A stretch of 64,000 nt of DNA, from contig JAAFJP010000010.1 of the NCBI GenBank assembly GCA_013298125.1, positions 1-64,000 on the forward strand, in the 5' to 3' direction. This DNA is from Cytophagales bacterium (GTDB taxonomy: Bacteria > Bacteroidota > Bacteroidia > Cytophagales > Spirosomataceae). The notes beneath the pieces are model-generated. The model was not told the origin of the DNA, made no database searches, and saw nothing but the letters and a program-made list of their open reading frames with translations. The first letter of the stretch is position 1. Every line of letters begins with the position of its first letter. Shown here piece by piece: positions 17,119-24,444 of the stretch. The position numbers were made by a program, and so were the translations under genes.

Positions 17119-17265
17119 TTTCTAACAATACGAAAAGTACGACAAACAGAAAATACGACAATAATAATACAATAAAAAATTGGCAAAGTGCCAAACAATA
17201 CGAAAAGTACGACAAACAATACAAGAAATACGACAAAACTTTCGTATATTAGAGAGTTGGCTGAT
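17119..17265 (+). repeat. attC-like recombination site 1 (left edge of cassette array)
   Basis: A left half TTTCTAAC followed by ACGAAAAGT (17130-17138), and a right half ACTTTCGT (17238-17245) followed by the core GTTGGCTGAT (17256-17265). The inner halves are near-complementary. The interior is an AT-rich run with repeated AATACGAAAAGTACGACAAA units. This matches the plan of the two clearer sites downstream but is more degenerate. The core pairs exactly with the 10-bp end ATCAGCCAAC at 18127. Confidence 0.6.
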
Positions 17266-17279
17266 ATTTAGTAAACCCG

Positions 17280-17545
17280 ATAACACACCATAAAAGGAAT
17301 TGCCATAACGTCTTGGCAATATAAACCCTTTTTATAATGGGAAAGACCGCAGTAGAGAGAATCGTGAGTTTGGGTCAAAACTCAAATCGTAAAAGGTCTG
17401 ACAAAAGAACCTTGTCAGAGCCAAAGTTTTCTTATTTAGACTGGTTCATCAGAATCTTTGGATTACTGAATAGTCTATCTACAATTTACAAAAACTTATT
17501 TGGCTAACACTACCCCGACAGTTAAACGCTGTTGGGGATATTTTA
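17280..17545 (+). ncRNA. Candidate structured RNA with 3' terminator
   Basis: No ORF, but consecutive hairpins: H1 at 17288-17340 is a nested stem (CCATAAAAGG with CCTTTTTATaaTGG, and inside it ATTGCCA with TGGCAAT); H2 at 17366-17383 (GAGTTT/AAACTC); H3 at 17395-17422 (GGtCTGACAA/TTGTCAGagCC); H4 at 17438-17476 (AGACT...AGTCT with inner CAGAATC/GATTaCTG). A GC-rich terminator-like hairpin at 17513-17537 is followed by ATATTTTA. The terminator polarity favours the plus strand. Function is unknown. The overall look could fit an orphan HEARO/omega-type RNA, but no IscB or TnpB gene is present and I could not verify this. Confidence 0.5.
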
Positions 17546-17571
17546 ATTCATTGATAAATAATACTTTAAAA

Positions 17572-17772
17572 TCAAACATCAATGATAAAACCAAAATCAT
17601 ATCCTTTAACAGAAAACTTTATGTTTTTAGGATTTTCAATAGCTGACAAAATTTCTTCACGACTCAAATCAGCCTCTTTTTGACAAGTTTTTACCATTAA
17701 ATCTCGTACTGACATTCCAGAAAAAGCAGATCTTCCAACGTCAGTTTTACTTAACAAAAAATCAATAGACAT
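17572..17772 (-). CDS. Small hypothetical protein (66 aa)
   Basis: A soluble, protein-like sequence with a helical middle (LSREEILSAIENPKNIKF) and no membrane segment. Its ATG (17770-17772) overlaps the ATG of the divergent 90-aa gene in the tetranucleotide CATG, so there is no room for separate leaders and possibly only one of the two is real. It lies within the first cassette, after the structured RNA. Not recognised. Confidence 0.45.
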   Translation of the reverse strand: MSIDFLLSKTDVGRSAFSGMSVRDLMVKTCQKEADLSREEILSAIENPKNIKFSVKGYDFGFIIDV

Positions 17773-18043
17773 GATAATTAAAGATTTACAACCATTGACA
17801 AACTCAATAGTAAAAATTAAACTAAAAAATGAACAAGAACCTCTAATTGGTTTTATTGGACCAGTTGGAAGATATAACTACAATCCCAAAATTCACGAAG
17901 ACATTTACCCTTGTGGGACTTTTAACGTCATTTCGGATTGGCAAAACTTTACATTTGCAATACCTCCTATAAATGAAATTCAAATCTTAGCTTTCGACAT
18001 TGAAACTCTCGAAATATTGAAAAATAATATCCCAATGGAATGA
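17771..18043 (+). CDS. Small hypothetical protein (90 aa)
   Basis: A soluble protein with beta-rich character (IVKIKLKNEQEPLIGFIGPVG; NFTFAIPPINEIQILAFDIE), typical of small cassette-borne proteins. Its start overlaps head-to-head with the 66-aa minus-strand ORF. It ends 63 bp before the first of two copies of the cassette terminal sequence ATCAGCCAAC. Not recognised. Confidence 0.55.
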   Translation: MIIKDLQPLTNSIVKIKLKNEQEPLIGFIGPVGRYNYNPKIHEDIYPCGTFNVISDWQNFTFAIPPINEIQILAFDIETLEILKNNIPME

Positions 18044-18105
18044 CAATAAAATTGAGCTTACAAATTTCGCCCGACAGGGTACGACACTTGGGCTTACAAA
18101 CCAAC

Positions 18106-18316
18106 ATCAGCCAACCAAAAATAAACATCAGCCAACAAAGTATTTATAAAAAAGTGGTAAACGTAAGTAATTGAACATCAGAATACTAACAATCATCATT
18201 CCCGTCCGACGGAAACCAACTGAACATTAGTAATTATCAGTTTTTCAAACGGAGCATCAGTTCCGCCAAAACGTTTCCAATGTCCCCTTCTTCATAAATA
18301 CTCATCGTTAGGCACA
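18106..18316 (+). repeat. attC-like recombination site 2
   Basis: The left end ATCAGCCAAC is present twice (18106-18115 and 18127-18136) and is followed by AGTATTTATAAAAAAGTGG. The right side has CCCCTTCTTCATAAATACT, then CATC and the core GTTAGGCACA (18307-18316). The two inner arms are complementary with few mismatches. No gene lies in this 372-bp gap (18044-18415) apart from the site. The left end pairs with the core at 17256; the right core pairs with 19791. Confidence 0.75.
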
Positions 18317-18415
18317 ATTATAAAATGCCGAAAGGAAAAACACCGAAGTCCTAAAAATCAGGTGGCGGACGCTGAAAAGCCAAAAGAGTAAGCATCTTAT
18401 GAAAATAAATTGTAA

Positions 18416-18838
18416 ATGAACGCAATAGCAAAACTGTGCTTAAATTATTTGAGGGAGGAAGGTTATGCCCCCAAACTTACTGAACAAAATGATGTAATTT
18501 TTAAGGCTGAGGGAAAACTCTACATTGTCAGTACGGATAACAAGGATGAACAATTTTTACGTATAATCTTACCCAATTTTTATGAAATTGAGAATGATAC
18601 AGAAATGAATAAAGCACTACGAGTTGCAAACAAAATAAATCGAAATGTAAAAGTAGGAAAAGTAATGATAATGGACGACAATCATGTTTGGGCTTTTGCT
18701 GAACAATTTATTGATAATAGCCCTGACTTAGACGATTTTTTCAAAAGAACCATTACTGTTATCCGTAAGGCTGCTGATGATTTTGCATCTGAAATGTTAG
18801 GTGATGTAGATGGGTTATTAAGAAAGCTATTACGCTGA
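18416..18838 (+). CDS. YbjN-like domain protein
   Basis: A 140-residue protein with the YbjN/type III secretion chaperone-like pattern: an N-terminal helix (LCLNYLREEGYAP), a beta-meander (DVIFKAEGKLYIVST), LRIILPNF followed by a helix ending VANKINRNVKVGKVMI, and a long C-terminal helix (FKRTITVIRKAADDF). This fold is usually a chaperone or regulator that binds other proteins; no partner is evident. It is the first gene of the second cassette, 100 bp inside its left boundary, and the nuclease gene follows 75 bp later. Confidence 0.7.
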   Translation: MNAIAKLCLNYLREEGYAPKLTEQNDVIFKAEGKLYIVSTDNKDEQFLRIILPNFYEIENDTEMNKALRVANKINRNVKVGKVMIMDDNHVWAFAEQFIDNSPDLDDFFKRTITVIRKAADDFASEMLGDVDGLLRKLLR

Positions 18839-18859
18839 TAATCAACTCATTAAATAGTC

Positions 18860-18906
18860 TTTGAATAAGTTGGTAACTTTTAATAACTTTGTAGAAAGTT
18901 ACCAAC
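18860..18906 (+). promoter_or_regulatory. Promoter with overlapping palindrome before Rpn gene
   Basis: TTTG (18860-18863) and TAACTTTG (18884-18891) are separated by 20 bp, which matches the Bacteroidota promoter consensus well. A perfect 12-bp inverted repeat, GTTGGTAACTTT (18869-18880) and its complement (18895-18906), encloses the -7 box and predicted start site, the right place for an operator. The ATG follows at 18914. Confidence 0.65.
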
Positions 18907-18913
18907 AATAACA

Positions 18914-19789
18914 ATGAACAAAAAACTAATTCGATTCGACTGGGCAGTAAAAAAATTACTACGAAACAAGGCTAATTTTGTGATTTTAGAAGGCTTTTTA
19001 AGCGAACTTTTATTTGACGATATTCGTATTGAGAAAATATTGGAAAGTGAAGGCAATCAAGAAACAGAGGATGACAAATTCAATCGAGTGGACATTTTGA
19101 CTCAAAACTCTAAGAATGAATTAATTGTTGTCGAAATCCAAAATACTTTTGAAATTGACTTCTTTCACAGAATGGCTTTTGGTGCTTCAAAAGCATTAAC
19201 AGAAAATCTTTCATTAGGACAAGCATACTCAGAAATAAAAAAAGTAATTTCTATCAATATTGTCTATTTTGACCTTGGGCAAGGACAAGACTATGTTTAT
19301 AAAGGTAGTACAAACTTTTACGGACTTCATCAAAATGACACATTAACGCTATCAGACAAGCAAAAAATAGCATTTTCAAAAGATAAGGTTTCAGACATTT
19401 TTCCTGAGTTTTACATTATCAAAGTAAATAAGTTCAATGATATAGCAAAAGATAGTTTGGACGAATGGATTTATTTCTTAAAAAATAGCGAGGTAAAAGA
19501 TGAATTCACAGCAAGAGGGCTAAAAGAAGCAGGTGAGGTTTTAGACTATATGCGACTGCCACAAGACGACCAATTTAGCTATAATCGTTATTTAGACTAC
19601 TTGCATTACAAAGCAAGTGAAATGCTGTCTTTACAATCAGAAGCAGAAGATAGAGTTAGACAAGACGAAAAAACGGTTATTGCTGAAAACGCAATTATCA
19701 AAGGGGCGGACAACCAGTTTATAGCTGACATTACTGGACTTTCGTTAGGACAAATCGAAGAAATACGAACTAAATTGGTAAAAAAATAA
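18914..19789 (+). CDS. Rpn/PD-(D/E)XK nuclease family protein
   Basis: A 291-residue member of the Rpn recombination-promoting nuclease/putative transposase group. The N-terminal FDWAVKKLLRNKANFVILEGFLS and the PD-(D/E)XK core are visible: Asp60 (NRVDIL) and Glu74-x-Gln76 (VVEIQ). The C-terminal part is helical and charged. Members nick or cut DNA and are implicated in RecA-independent recombination or phage defence. The N-terminal matches here look complete. The gene has its own promoter and palindrome and ends directly at the right end of its cassette. Confidence 0.88.
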   Translation: MNKKLIRFDWAVKKLLRNKANFVILEGFLSELLFDDIRIEKILESEGNQETEDDKFNRVDILTQNSKNELIVVEIQNTFEIDFFHRMAFGASKALTENLSLGQAYSEIKKVISINIVYFDLGQGQDYVYKGSTNFYGLHQNDTLTLSDKQKIAFSKDKVSDIFPEFYIIKVNKFNDIAKDSLDEWIYFLKNSEVKDEFTARGLKEAGEVLDYMRLPQDDQFSYNRYLDYLHYKASEMLSLQSEAEDRVRQDEKTVIAENAIIKGADNQFIADITGLSLGQIEEIRTKLVKK

Positions 19790-19790
19790 C

Positions 19791-19990
19791 TGTGCCTAAC
19801 ATAGTATTTATGAAAAAGTGGGCGAACGGAAGTTATTGAACACCAGTACATTAATCAACATTTGCACCAGCGGACGGAATACTATGAAGCAGTTGGAAGT
19901 TACTCAACTATGGAACAAAACCCAGCACCAGTTACGGGCTGACGAGTTCCAAATTCCCCCTTCTTCATAAATACTTGTACGTTATCGGCA
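19791..19990 (+). repeat. attC-like recombination site 3
   Basis: The clearest copy. Left end TGTGCCTAAC (19791-19800), then AGTATTTATGAAAAAGTGGG; right side CCCCCTTCTTCATAAATACT, then TGTAC and core GTTATCGGCA (19981-19990). AGTATTTATGAA and TTCATAAATACT are perfect complements. The left end is the exact complement of the core GTTAGGCACA at 18307, and the right core of TGCCGATAAC at 22631. At 200 bp it is longer than classical attC sites. The 270-bp gap holds no gene. Confidence 0.8.
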
Positions 19991-20059
19991 ATTTTACAAC
20001 GACAAAACCACAAGAGAAACCAATCTATACTCATCTATACTCATGCAAACTAAGCAGCA

Positions 20060-20704
20060 ATGACAGAGGACGAAATACCCGATTACAATATTTTCATGAT
20101 GTGCGAGCAACTCAATGAAAATGCTTTGACACGCTTGAACAAAGATTATTATGTTAGAAATTGCAAACCTAATGAACTTCATATTTGGAAGCGTTTCCCT
20201 TTTGATAACATAGATTTAGCAAGGGAGTATGATGAATTTATGACACAATACTTTATAGAAACCTATGGAAAAAACGAAGACTTATTTTTTAAAAATACGC
20301 TTTTCGTTTGCGACAAAAATGATACCCCTATTGCAACTTGCTCGACTTGGAAGGCATACGAGAAATTCTATACCATTCAATGGTTCAAAACGTTGAAAAG
20401 CCACGAAGGTAAAGGAATTGGTAGAGCATTATTTTCATTGATTATGAAAAGATTGAATAAAAGCGACTATCCAATTTTCTTACACACCCAACCAAGTAGT
20501 TTTCATGCCATCAAATTATATTCCGATTTTGGATTTAGTCTTTTATCAGATGTTCAGATTGGTAGTCGGACAAATGATTTAGAAAAATCATTGCCAATTC
20601 TCAAAGATTTTATGCCGAAAATTGAATATGAGAAATTAAAAATCACTTCCGCAACAACCTCATTCCTTCAATCGTTAAAAAATGAAACCTCAATTCAATT
20701 TTGA
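20060..20704 (+). CDS. GNAT family N-acetyltransferase
   Basis: A 214-residue acetyltransferase with an acyl-CoA binding motif A (SHEGKGIGRALF, residues about 116-127) after a beta strand (FYTIQWFKTL), and a C-terminal FLHTQPSSFHAIKLYSDFGF typical of the last GNAT strand/helix. The family acetylates amines; the substrate is unknown. It opens the third cassette 70 bp after its left core. It is followed by an SRPBCC gene and a WYL regulator on the same strand, forming a small operon. Confidence 0.85.
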   Translation: MTEDEIPDYNIFMMCEQLNENALTRLNKDYYVRNCKPNELHIWKRFPFDNIDLAREYDEFMTQYFIETYGKNEDLFFKNTLFVCDKNDTPIATCSTWKAYEKFYTIQWFKTLKSHEGKGIGRALFSLIMKRLNKSDYPIFLHTQPSSFHAIKLYSDFGFSLLSDVQIGSRTNDLEKSLPILKDFMPKIEYEKLKITSATTSFLQSLKNETSIQF

Positions 20705-20719
20705 CACAAAAAATATCAC

Positions 20720-20727
20720 TAAATTTG
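20720..20727 (+). promoter_or_regulatory. -7-like box close to the SRPBCC start
   Basis: TAAATTTG fits TAnnTTTG and ends only 3 bp before the ATG at 20731. If used, it would make a leaderless or nearly leaderless message inside the operon. TTTG at 20700-20703 could be the -33 element, but the 16-bp spacing is short. Confidence 0.35.
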
Positions 20728-20730
20728 CGA

Positions 20731-21141
20731 ATGACAACTGAAACAATAAAAGTAAAAGATTTGGGATTTCAAGTTTCGGTAAGCAAGGTTTTTTCAGTAA
20801 ACATAGAAAAGATGTGGAAGTTTTTACTTTCAGAAGAAGGCATTGCTGTTTGGCTGGGTAAAATTTCAATAGATGATTTTGAAATTCAAAAAGCATTTCT
20901 AACTTCCGAAGGAATTGAAGGAAAACTATCTGTATTTGTGCCAAATTGCCATTTACGCTTAAAATGGAAACCTAAACATTGGCAAAGGTTATCAACAATT
21001 GAACTGCGGGTAACTAATCGTAAAGGCAGAGCGTCAGTAATTTTTCATCAAACAGGCTTTTTTGAAATTGAAAAACGAGAAGAAATGAGAACTTATTGGA
21101 AAGGTATTATTTCAAAAATGAATGACGAACTTACAAAATAA
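20731..21141 (+). CDS. SRPBCC (START/AHSA1-like) domain protein
   Basis: A 136-residue protein with an SRPBCC-fold pattern: FQVSVSKVFSVNIEKMWKFLLSEEGIAVWLG at the start, a strand-rich middle (LRLKWKPKHWQRLSTIELRV), and a long C-terminal helix (REEMRTYWKGIISKMNDELTK). Such proteins bind hydrophobic ligands or act in stress. The ATG at 20731 is preferred; a TTG ten codons upstream overlaps the end of the GNAT gene. A DUF/AHSA1-type gene followed directly by a WYL regulator is a common arrangement, suggesting ligand sensing. Confidence 0.8.
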   Translation: MTTETIKVKDLGFQVSVSKVFSVNIEKMWKFLLSEEGIAVWLGKISIDDFEIQKAFLTSEGIEGKLSVFVPNCHLRLKWKPKHWQRLSTIELRVTNRKGRASVIFHQTGFFEIEKREEMRTYWKGIISKMNDELTK

Positions 21142-21143
21142 AA

Positions 21144-21851
21144 ATGCTTGATAACGATACTAAGAGAATTACCCGATTGATCGCTATTTTGACACAATTA
21201 CAGTCAAAACGCTTTTTAACCGCCAATAAACTTGCTGAAAAATTTGGTGTAAGCAACCGAACAATTTACCGTGATATAAAGACTCTTGAAAGTGCAGGCG
21301 TACCCATTTTTACAGAGGAAGGCAAAGGTTTTAGTATCATAGACGATTACAGAATACCGCCAATTATGTTTACGGAAGATGAAGCAAACGCACTTTTGAC
21401 TGCCGAACTTATCATCCAATCCAGCAAAGACAGTTCGCTTATCAATAAGTTTTCAGAAGCGATTTCAAAAGTGAAGGCAGTAATTCCGACAAAAATCAAG
21501 CGTAAAACCGAAAGGTTGGAGCAAAAAATGGGTATATCAAATATTTATATTGACAATTCACCCAAAAGTAAATATCTCTTAGAAATTCAAAAAGCATTAG
21601 TTGAGTATTTGGTTATCACAATAGACTACACCAATCAGTCGGGACAATCAAGCAAAAGGAGCTTAGAACCATTTGCCATTTATAGCAACAAAAATAACGA
21701 ATGGGTAATGGTTGCATTTTGTAGATTACGACAAGAATTTCGGACATTTTCCTTGATAAAAATAGACAAACTTATCATTACAACAGAAAATTTTGAACCT
21801 CATAAAATAACATTTGAACAGTATTTGAGTAAAGTTTATCAAAATGAATGA
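21144..21851 (+). CDS. YafY-type HTH/WYL transcriptional regulator
   Basis: A 235-residue regulator. The N-terminal winged helix (RITRLIAILTQLQSKRFLTANKLAEKFGVSNRTIYRDIKTLESAGVPI, residues about 8-56) is of the HTH_11/DeoR type. The WYL domain has VITIDYTNQSG near 155 and RSLEPFAIY...WVMVAFCRLRQEFRTFSLIKI near 175-210. It starts 2 bp after the SRPBCC stop, so the two are likely translated together and may regulate one another. WYL domains bind ligands or nucleic acid and often control defence or stress genes. It is part of the third cassette. Confidence 0.9.
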   Translation: MLDNDTKRITRLIAILTQLQSKRFLTANKLAEKFGVSNRTIYRDIKTLESAGVPIFTEEGKGFSIIDDYRIPPIMFTEDEANALLTAELIIQSSKDSSLINKFSEAISKVKAVIPTKIKRKTERLEQKMGISNIYIDNSPKSKYLLEIQKALVEYLVITIDYTNQSGQSSKRSLEPFAIYSNKNNEWVMVAFCRLRQEFRTFSLIKIDKLIITTENFEPHKITFEQYLSKVYQNE

Positions 21852-21862
21852 AGACCTTATTT

Positions 21863-22072
21863 TTAAAATAATTCATCACAAAAAAAATCGTGCTTACACA
21901 GTATTTCAATTACATCATCTGAAATTTTATAATCGGATTTAATTCTTAATATTTTGTCGCAGTCTTCTAAATCAAAAGTACAACTTGTTATTTGTAGGTT
22001 ATGTGAAAGTTCTCTAATCAAGAAATTTGCCTGTTTACGATATTTTACAGACGTTTTGAATACAAAAATCAT
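21863..22072 (-). CDS. Small HMA-like protein (69 aa)
   Basis: A small protein typical of Bacteroidota: a first strand MIFVFKTSV, a helix KYRKQANFLIRELSHNL, and the signature FDLEDCDKILRI followed by a second helix with IIEIL-like sequence (DDVIEILCKHDF). It looks like a ferredoxin-like or heavy-metal-associated fold without the CxxC metal motif. Function is unknown. It is convergent with the WYL regulator (11-bp gap) and ends near the shared boundary. Confidence 0.7.
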   Translation of the reverse strand: MIFVFKTSVKYRKQANFLIRELSHNLQITSCTFDLEDCDKILRIKSDYKISDDVIEILCKHDFFCDELF

Positions 22073-22091
22073 AATTGGTAGGCAAATTTAA

Positions 22092-22122
22092 AAAGGGCTT
22101 ATCAGCGAATGACAAGCCCTTT
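22092..22122 (-). terminator. Terminator of the SnoaL-like gene
   Basis: The stem AAAGGGCTT (22092-22100) with AAGCCCTTT (22114-22122) is followed on the minus strand by a U-rich run. It lies 10 bp beyond the stop codon at 22132. Confidence 0.8.
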
Positions 22123-22131
22123 GGATTAGTT

Positions 22132-22503
22132 TTAAGCAAAGTCATCATAAAAAAATTGCTCTTTGACAATCTTTCCGTTACGAACTTCAAAGACACAAAT
22201 TTGTTCCTTGTTTTTCCTTTGTTTGCCTCTCATTGTAACGTCCATACCCGTCATCATTGAGAAAAAGAAAGAAGAAACCACTATTTCGCTCATGTAACTG
22301 CCGTGCATGGCTTCCACTTGTGAGAAAAAAAGACCTTCCTTTTGTCTAAGGGCTTCAATTCCAGTTACGACCAAAGGTAAATTTGTGTCATTTTCAGGTT
22401 CAATACTGACAGCATCGGGAGCATAAAGTTCATTTTGAATTTGCTCATACTGATGCATTTGGATTAGTTCATAATACCGATTTGCGACTTCTTGTGTTGT
22501 CAT
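22132..22503 (-). CDS. SnoaL-like/NTF2-fold protein
   Basis: A 123-residue polyketide-cyclase-like (SnoaL, NTF2-fold) protein starting MTTQEVANRYYELIQMHQYEQIQNELY at 22503. An in-frame extension to 22554 lacks family features. Later motifs are AVSIEPE, the LRQKEGLFF helix and the C-terminal VFEVRNGKIVKEQFFYDD, all in family order. Such proteins bind small hydrophobic molecules or act as cyclases/isomerases; the ligand is unknown. It is the last gene of the third cassette, transcribed against the first three. Confidence 0.8.
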   Translation of the reverse strand: MTTQEVANRYYELIQMHQYEQIQNELYAPDAVSIEPENDTNLPLVVTGIEALRQKEGLFFSQVEAMHGSYMSEIVVSSFFFSMMTGMDVTMRGKQRKNKEQICVFEVRNGKIVKEQFFYDDFA

Positions 22504-22630
22504 TTTAAACTTTTTTAAATTGTGAAGCACAAAAGTAATTTGGACGTTTGACAACAGTATGTCAAAGTAAAAATCAAAATTTAAAATAATTTACTAACTT
22601 TAACGACCGTTTACGGACGACAAGAAAAAC

Positions 22631-22882
22631 TGCCGATAACATAGTATTGTGGCAAGCGAATGACATAAACGGGGTTTAGGAACAAAAACCAATAACCGAG
22701 TTGTTTCTACCACAGAAAACAAAGAGCAAAAGCCGTTCCCACATTGATACTCACAGTTCGCTGGCAAGCGTGGCACAGAATAGTAGCGGAGTGCCGCCCA
22801 GTCAACAATATTTGATGGCGAATGTCTTCTCAAATCCTTCTCAAATCATCTACCGCATCGACGGTCTGACTCGTTAGGAAGA
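22631..22882 (+). repeat. attC-like recombination site 4 (degenerate right edge)
   Basis: The left end TGCCGATAAC (22631-22640) is the exact complement of the core at 19981 and is followed by ATAGTATTGTGG, as at the other sites. A core-like GTTAGGAAGA lies at 22873-22882, but the complementary inner right arm (CTTCATAAATACT type) is missing, so the site is altered or truncated. No matching partner for the right core was found downstream, suggesting the array ends here. Confidence 0.55.
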
Positions 22883-22998
22883 ATGTCCATTACAAGACTA
22901 TTCTGCAGCTTCGGCGGTCCGATTTGTTTTCTTTCACTTAAAAAAAGTTGAAAATGAAAAAATCAATCAAACAGAAGAGTGCTGGGCGGCACTCCGCC
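22786..22998. repeat. Inverted pair GCGGAGTGCCGCCCAG
   Basis: The arm at 22786-22801 is repeated in inverse orientation at 22982-22997 (CTGGGCGGCACTCCGC). The interior has no gene and contains the right core of attC-like site 4. It may be a further dispersed repeat inserted at the array edge. Confidence 0.55.
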
Positions 22999-23007
22999 AG
23001 AACTGTC

Positions 23008-23137
23008 TCCGTGGCTGGTGTCCCCACCAGACATCGTGCGTAAGAAATATAAGTGTTTGACTATCTATATATTATGATTTATTTTCTAATCATCAAGTTG
23101 CTTACGTACGATGTCTGGTGGAGACACCTACCAAGGA
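23008..23137. repeat. 130-bp inverted-repeat element (ACCAGACATCG type)
   Basis: Two 37-nt arms (23008-23044 and 23101-23137) are inverse copies with few mismatches (TCCACCAGACATCGTACGTAAG type), joined by an AT-rich 56-nt centre. There is no ORF. It is MITE-like and lies in a 720-bp gene-free stretch (22555-23273) made almost entirely of repeats. Confidence 0.75.
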
Positions 23138-23207
23138 AAAACGACAATTTTTTAACGAATCTTTAAAAAAAGCTAATAAGTTAAACCACTTTTACGATAC
23201 TCTGATA

Positions 23208-23256
23208 AAATACAAAAGCCAAGTTTTCAAAAAATGAAGACTTGGCTTTTGTATTT
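23208..23256. terminator. Terminator (AAAGCCAAGT type) of the astacin gene
   Basis: A 17-bp perfect stem, AAATACAAAAGCCAAGT (23208-23224) with its complement (23240-23256), 18 bp beyond the stop codon at 23274. It shares the AAAAGCCAAGT stem of the two hairpins around the 223-aa gene. Confidence 0.85.
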
Positions 23257-23273
23257 AAGAATCATCTAAAAGG

Positions 23274-24119
23274 CTACGGATACATAATAGCAACCGCTGC
23301 TTTGTCTTTTACTGAAAGTGCTGTTCTTTGTACTGTGAAAGTTGAACCGTCTTTTTTCACAATTGTTGGCAAGCCATTACTCGAAAAAGCAGTTGAGCCA
23401 TACAACATAATTGAGCCAAAATCTAATCCTCCACTTGTTTCATTACCATCTACTCCCAACACGGTATATGTTTTGAAATTATTTTCAGCCCCAGCCGTGA
23501 TATTTGCAAAATTTACCGTTATATATGTATCTCTATCCTTACGAGTTTGCTCGTGCCAAAGCCCCACTGCATGACCAATTTCATGAATTGTATTGCCCGT
23601 TGAACAACTAGTTGCTAAATTAATGAACTGTTGTCCACCTACTTTTCCGACACTCGACGAACAACCCGAACCAGTCTGAAATGTGATATAATTCGACTGA
23701 TTTGTACGAACTACAAATTGGAGCGAAGTATTAGTCTTCCAGTGATTGATAGCATCTGTTACACGAGTTTGATTGGCAAGATTTGGGTCAATTTTATAAT
23801 AAATTGTCTTGTTAGTCCAACGACTTGATGTGGCTGTTCGATAAGTACCCTCTGTCCTCAGACCGTTGTCAATCTGTGAAGGGGCGATGATAATATCACC
23901 ATCCACAATTTTGTCTCCATTAATTTCTTGATAATTAACTTCTTCACCCATGACATTGGCTTTGTCCCAAGTACCTGTTTGGTGGGGATAAGCCTCTTCG
24001 ACTTGGAAGTCCGCTGAGACAGATGGAGTGGTATCTTCAATACCTTGATTTTGGCAAGAAGCCAAGAAAAAACTTGCAGTAGCTAAGACTAAGCCACTTC
24101 TAAAAGATAAACTTTTCAT
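23274..24119 (-). CDS. M12A (astacin-like) metalloprotease lipoprotein
   Basis: A 281-residue zinc protease starting MKSLSF at 24119, with a lipoprotein signal peptide ending in the lipobox LASC (residues about 17-20). A propeptide-like region (to about 90) precedes the catalytic domain (TNKTIYYKIDPN onward). The zinc motif HEIGHAVGLWHE (His179, His183, His189) is complete, followed by the Met-turn SIMLYGS about 50 residues later. It is predicted to be anchored in the outer or inner membrane facing outward and to digest proteins or peptides. It is monocistronic, with repeats on both sides. Confidence 0.93.
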   Translation of the reverse strand: MKSLSFRSGLVLATASFFLASCQNQGIEDTTPSVSADFQVEEAYPHQTGTWDKANVMGEEVNYQEINGDKIVDGDIIIAPSQIDNGLRTEGTYRTATSSRWTNKTIYYKIDPNLANQTRVTDAINHWKTNTSLQFVVRTNQSNYITFQTGSGCSSSVGKVGGQQFINLATSCSTGNTIHEIGHAVGLWHEQTRKDRDTYITVNFANITAGAENNFKTYTVLGVDGNETSGGLDFGSIMLYGSTAFSSNGLPTIVKKDGSTFTVQRTALSVKDKAAVAIMYP

Positions 24120-24444
24120 AGAAAAAATGTGATTAAATTGTTGAGCTGTAAAACTAAAACTATTTTTTGGATATACCAAAAGAGGAATATAGCACTTAAA
24201 CGAAATATTATGTACTTCGTTTAAGTGTCAATGTTGGTTAGTTAAACATTTTAACAGATAATTTTATTGGTAATTTTTATAAAAATAGCCTTCAAAGTAA
24301 ATCAGACTATAAAATTTAAAATTGAGAGAAATCATATTTGAAACTTTGGCAAAAATTGAAAATTATTTTACGATCATAAAAAATATTTACAAATGAGTAA
24401 ACGGTCAATTATGAAAATCATTGATAGAAAGTTTGTGGGATCTG

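Noticed and set aside
16988-17319. Two minus-strand frames rich in Tyr, Phe, Cys and Leu
   Set aside because: They lie over an AT-rich run of AATACGAAAAGTACGAC-like repeats that belongs to the first attC-like site; the apparent membrane protein is an effect of composition.
22786-23137. CRISPR array or insertion sequence in the repeat-rich gap
   Set aside because: The repeats are inverted pairs, not regularly spaced direct repeats, and there is no transposase frame.
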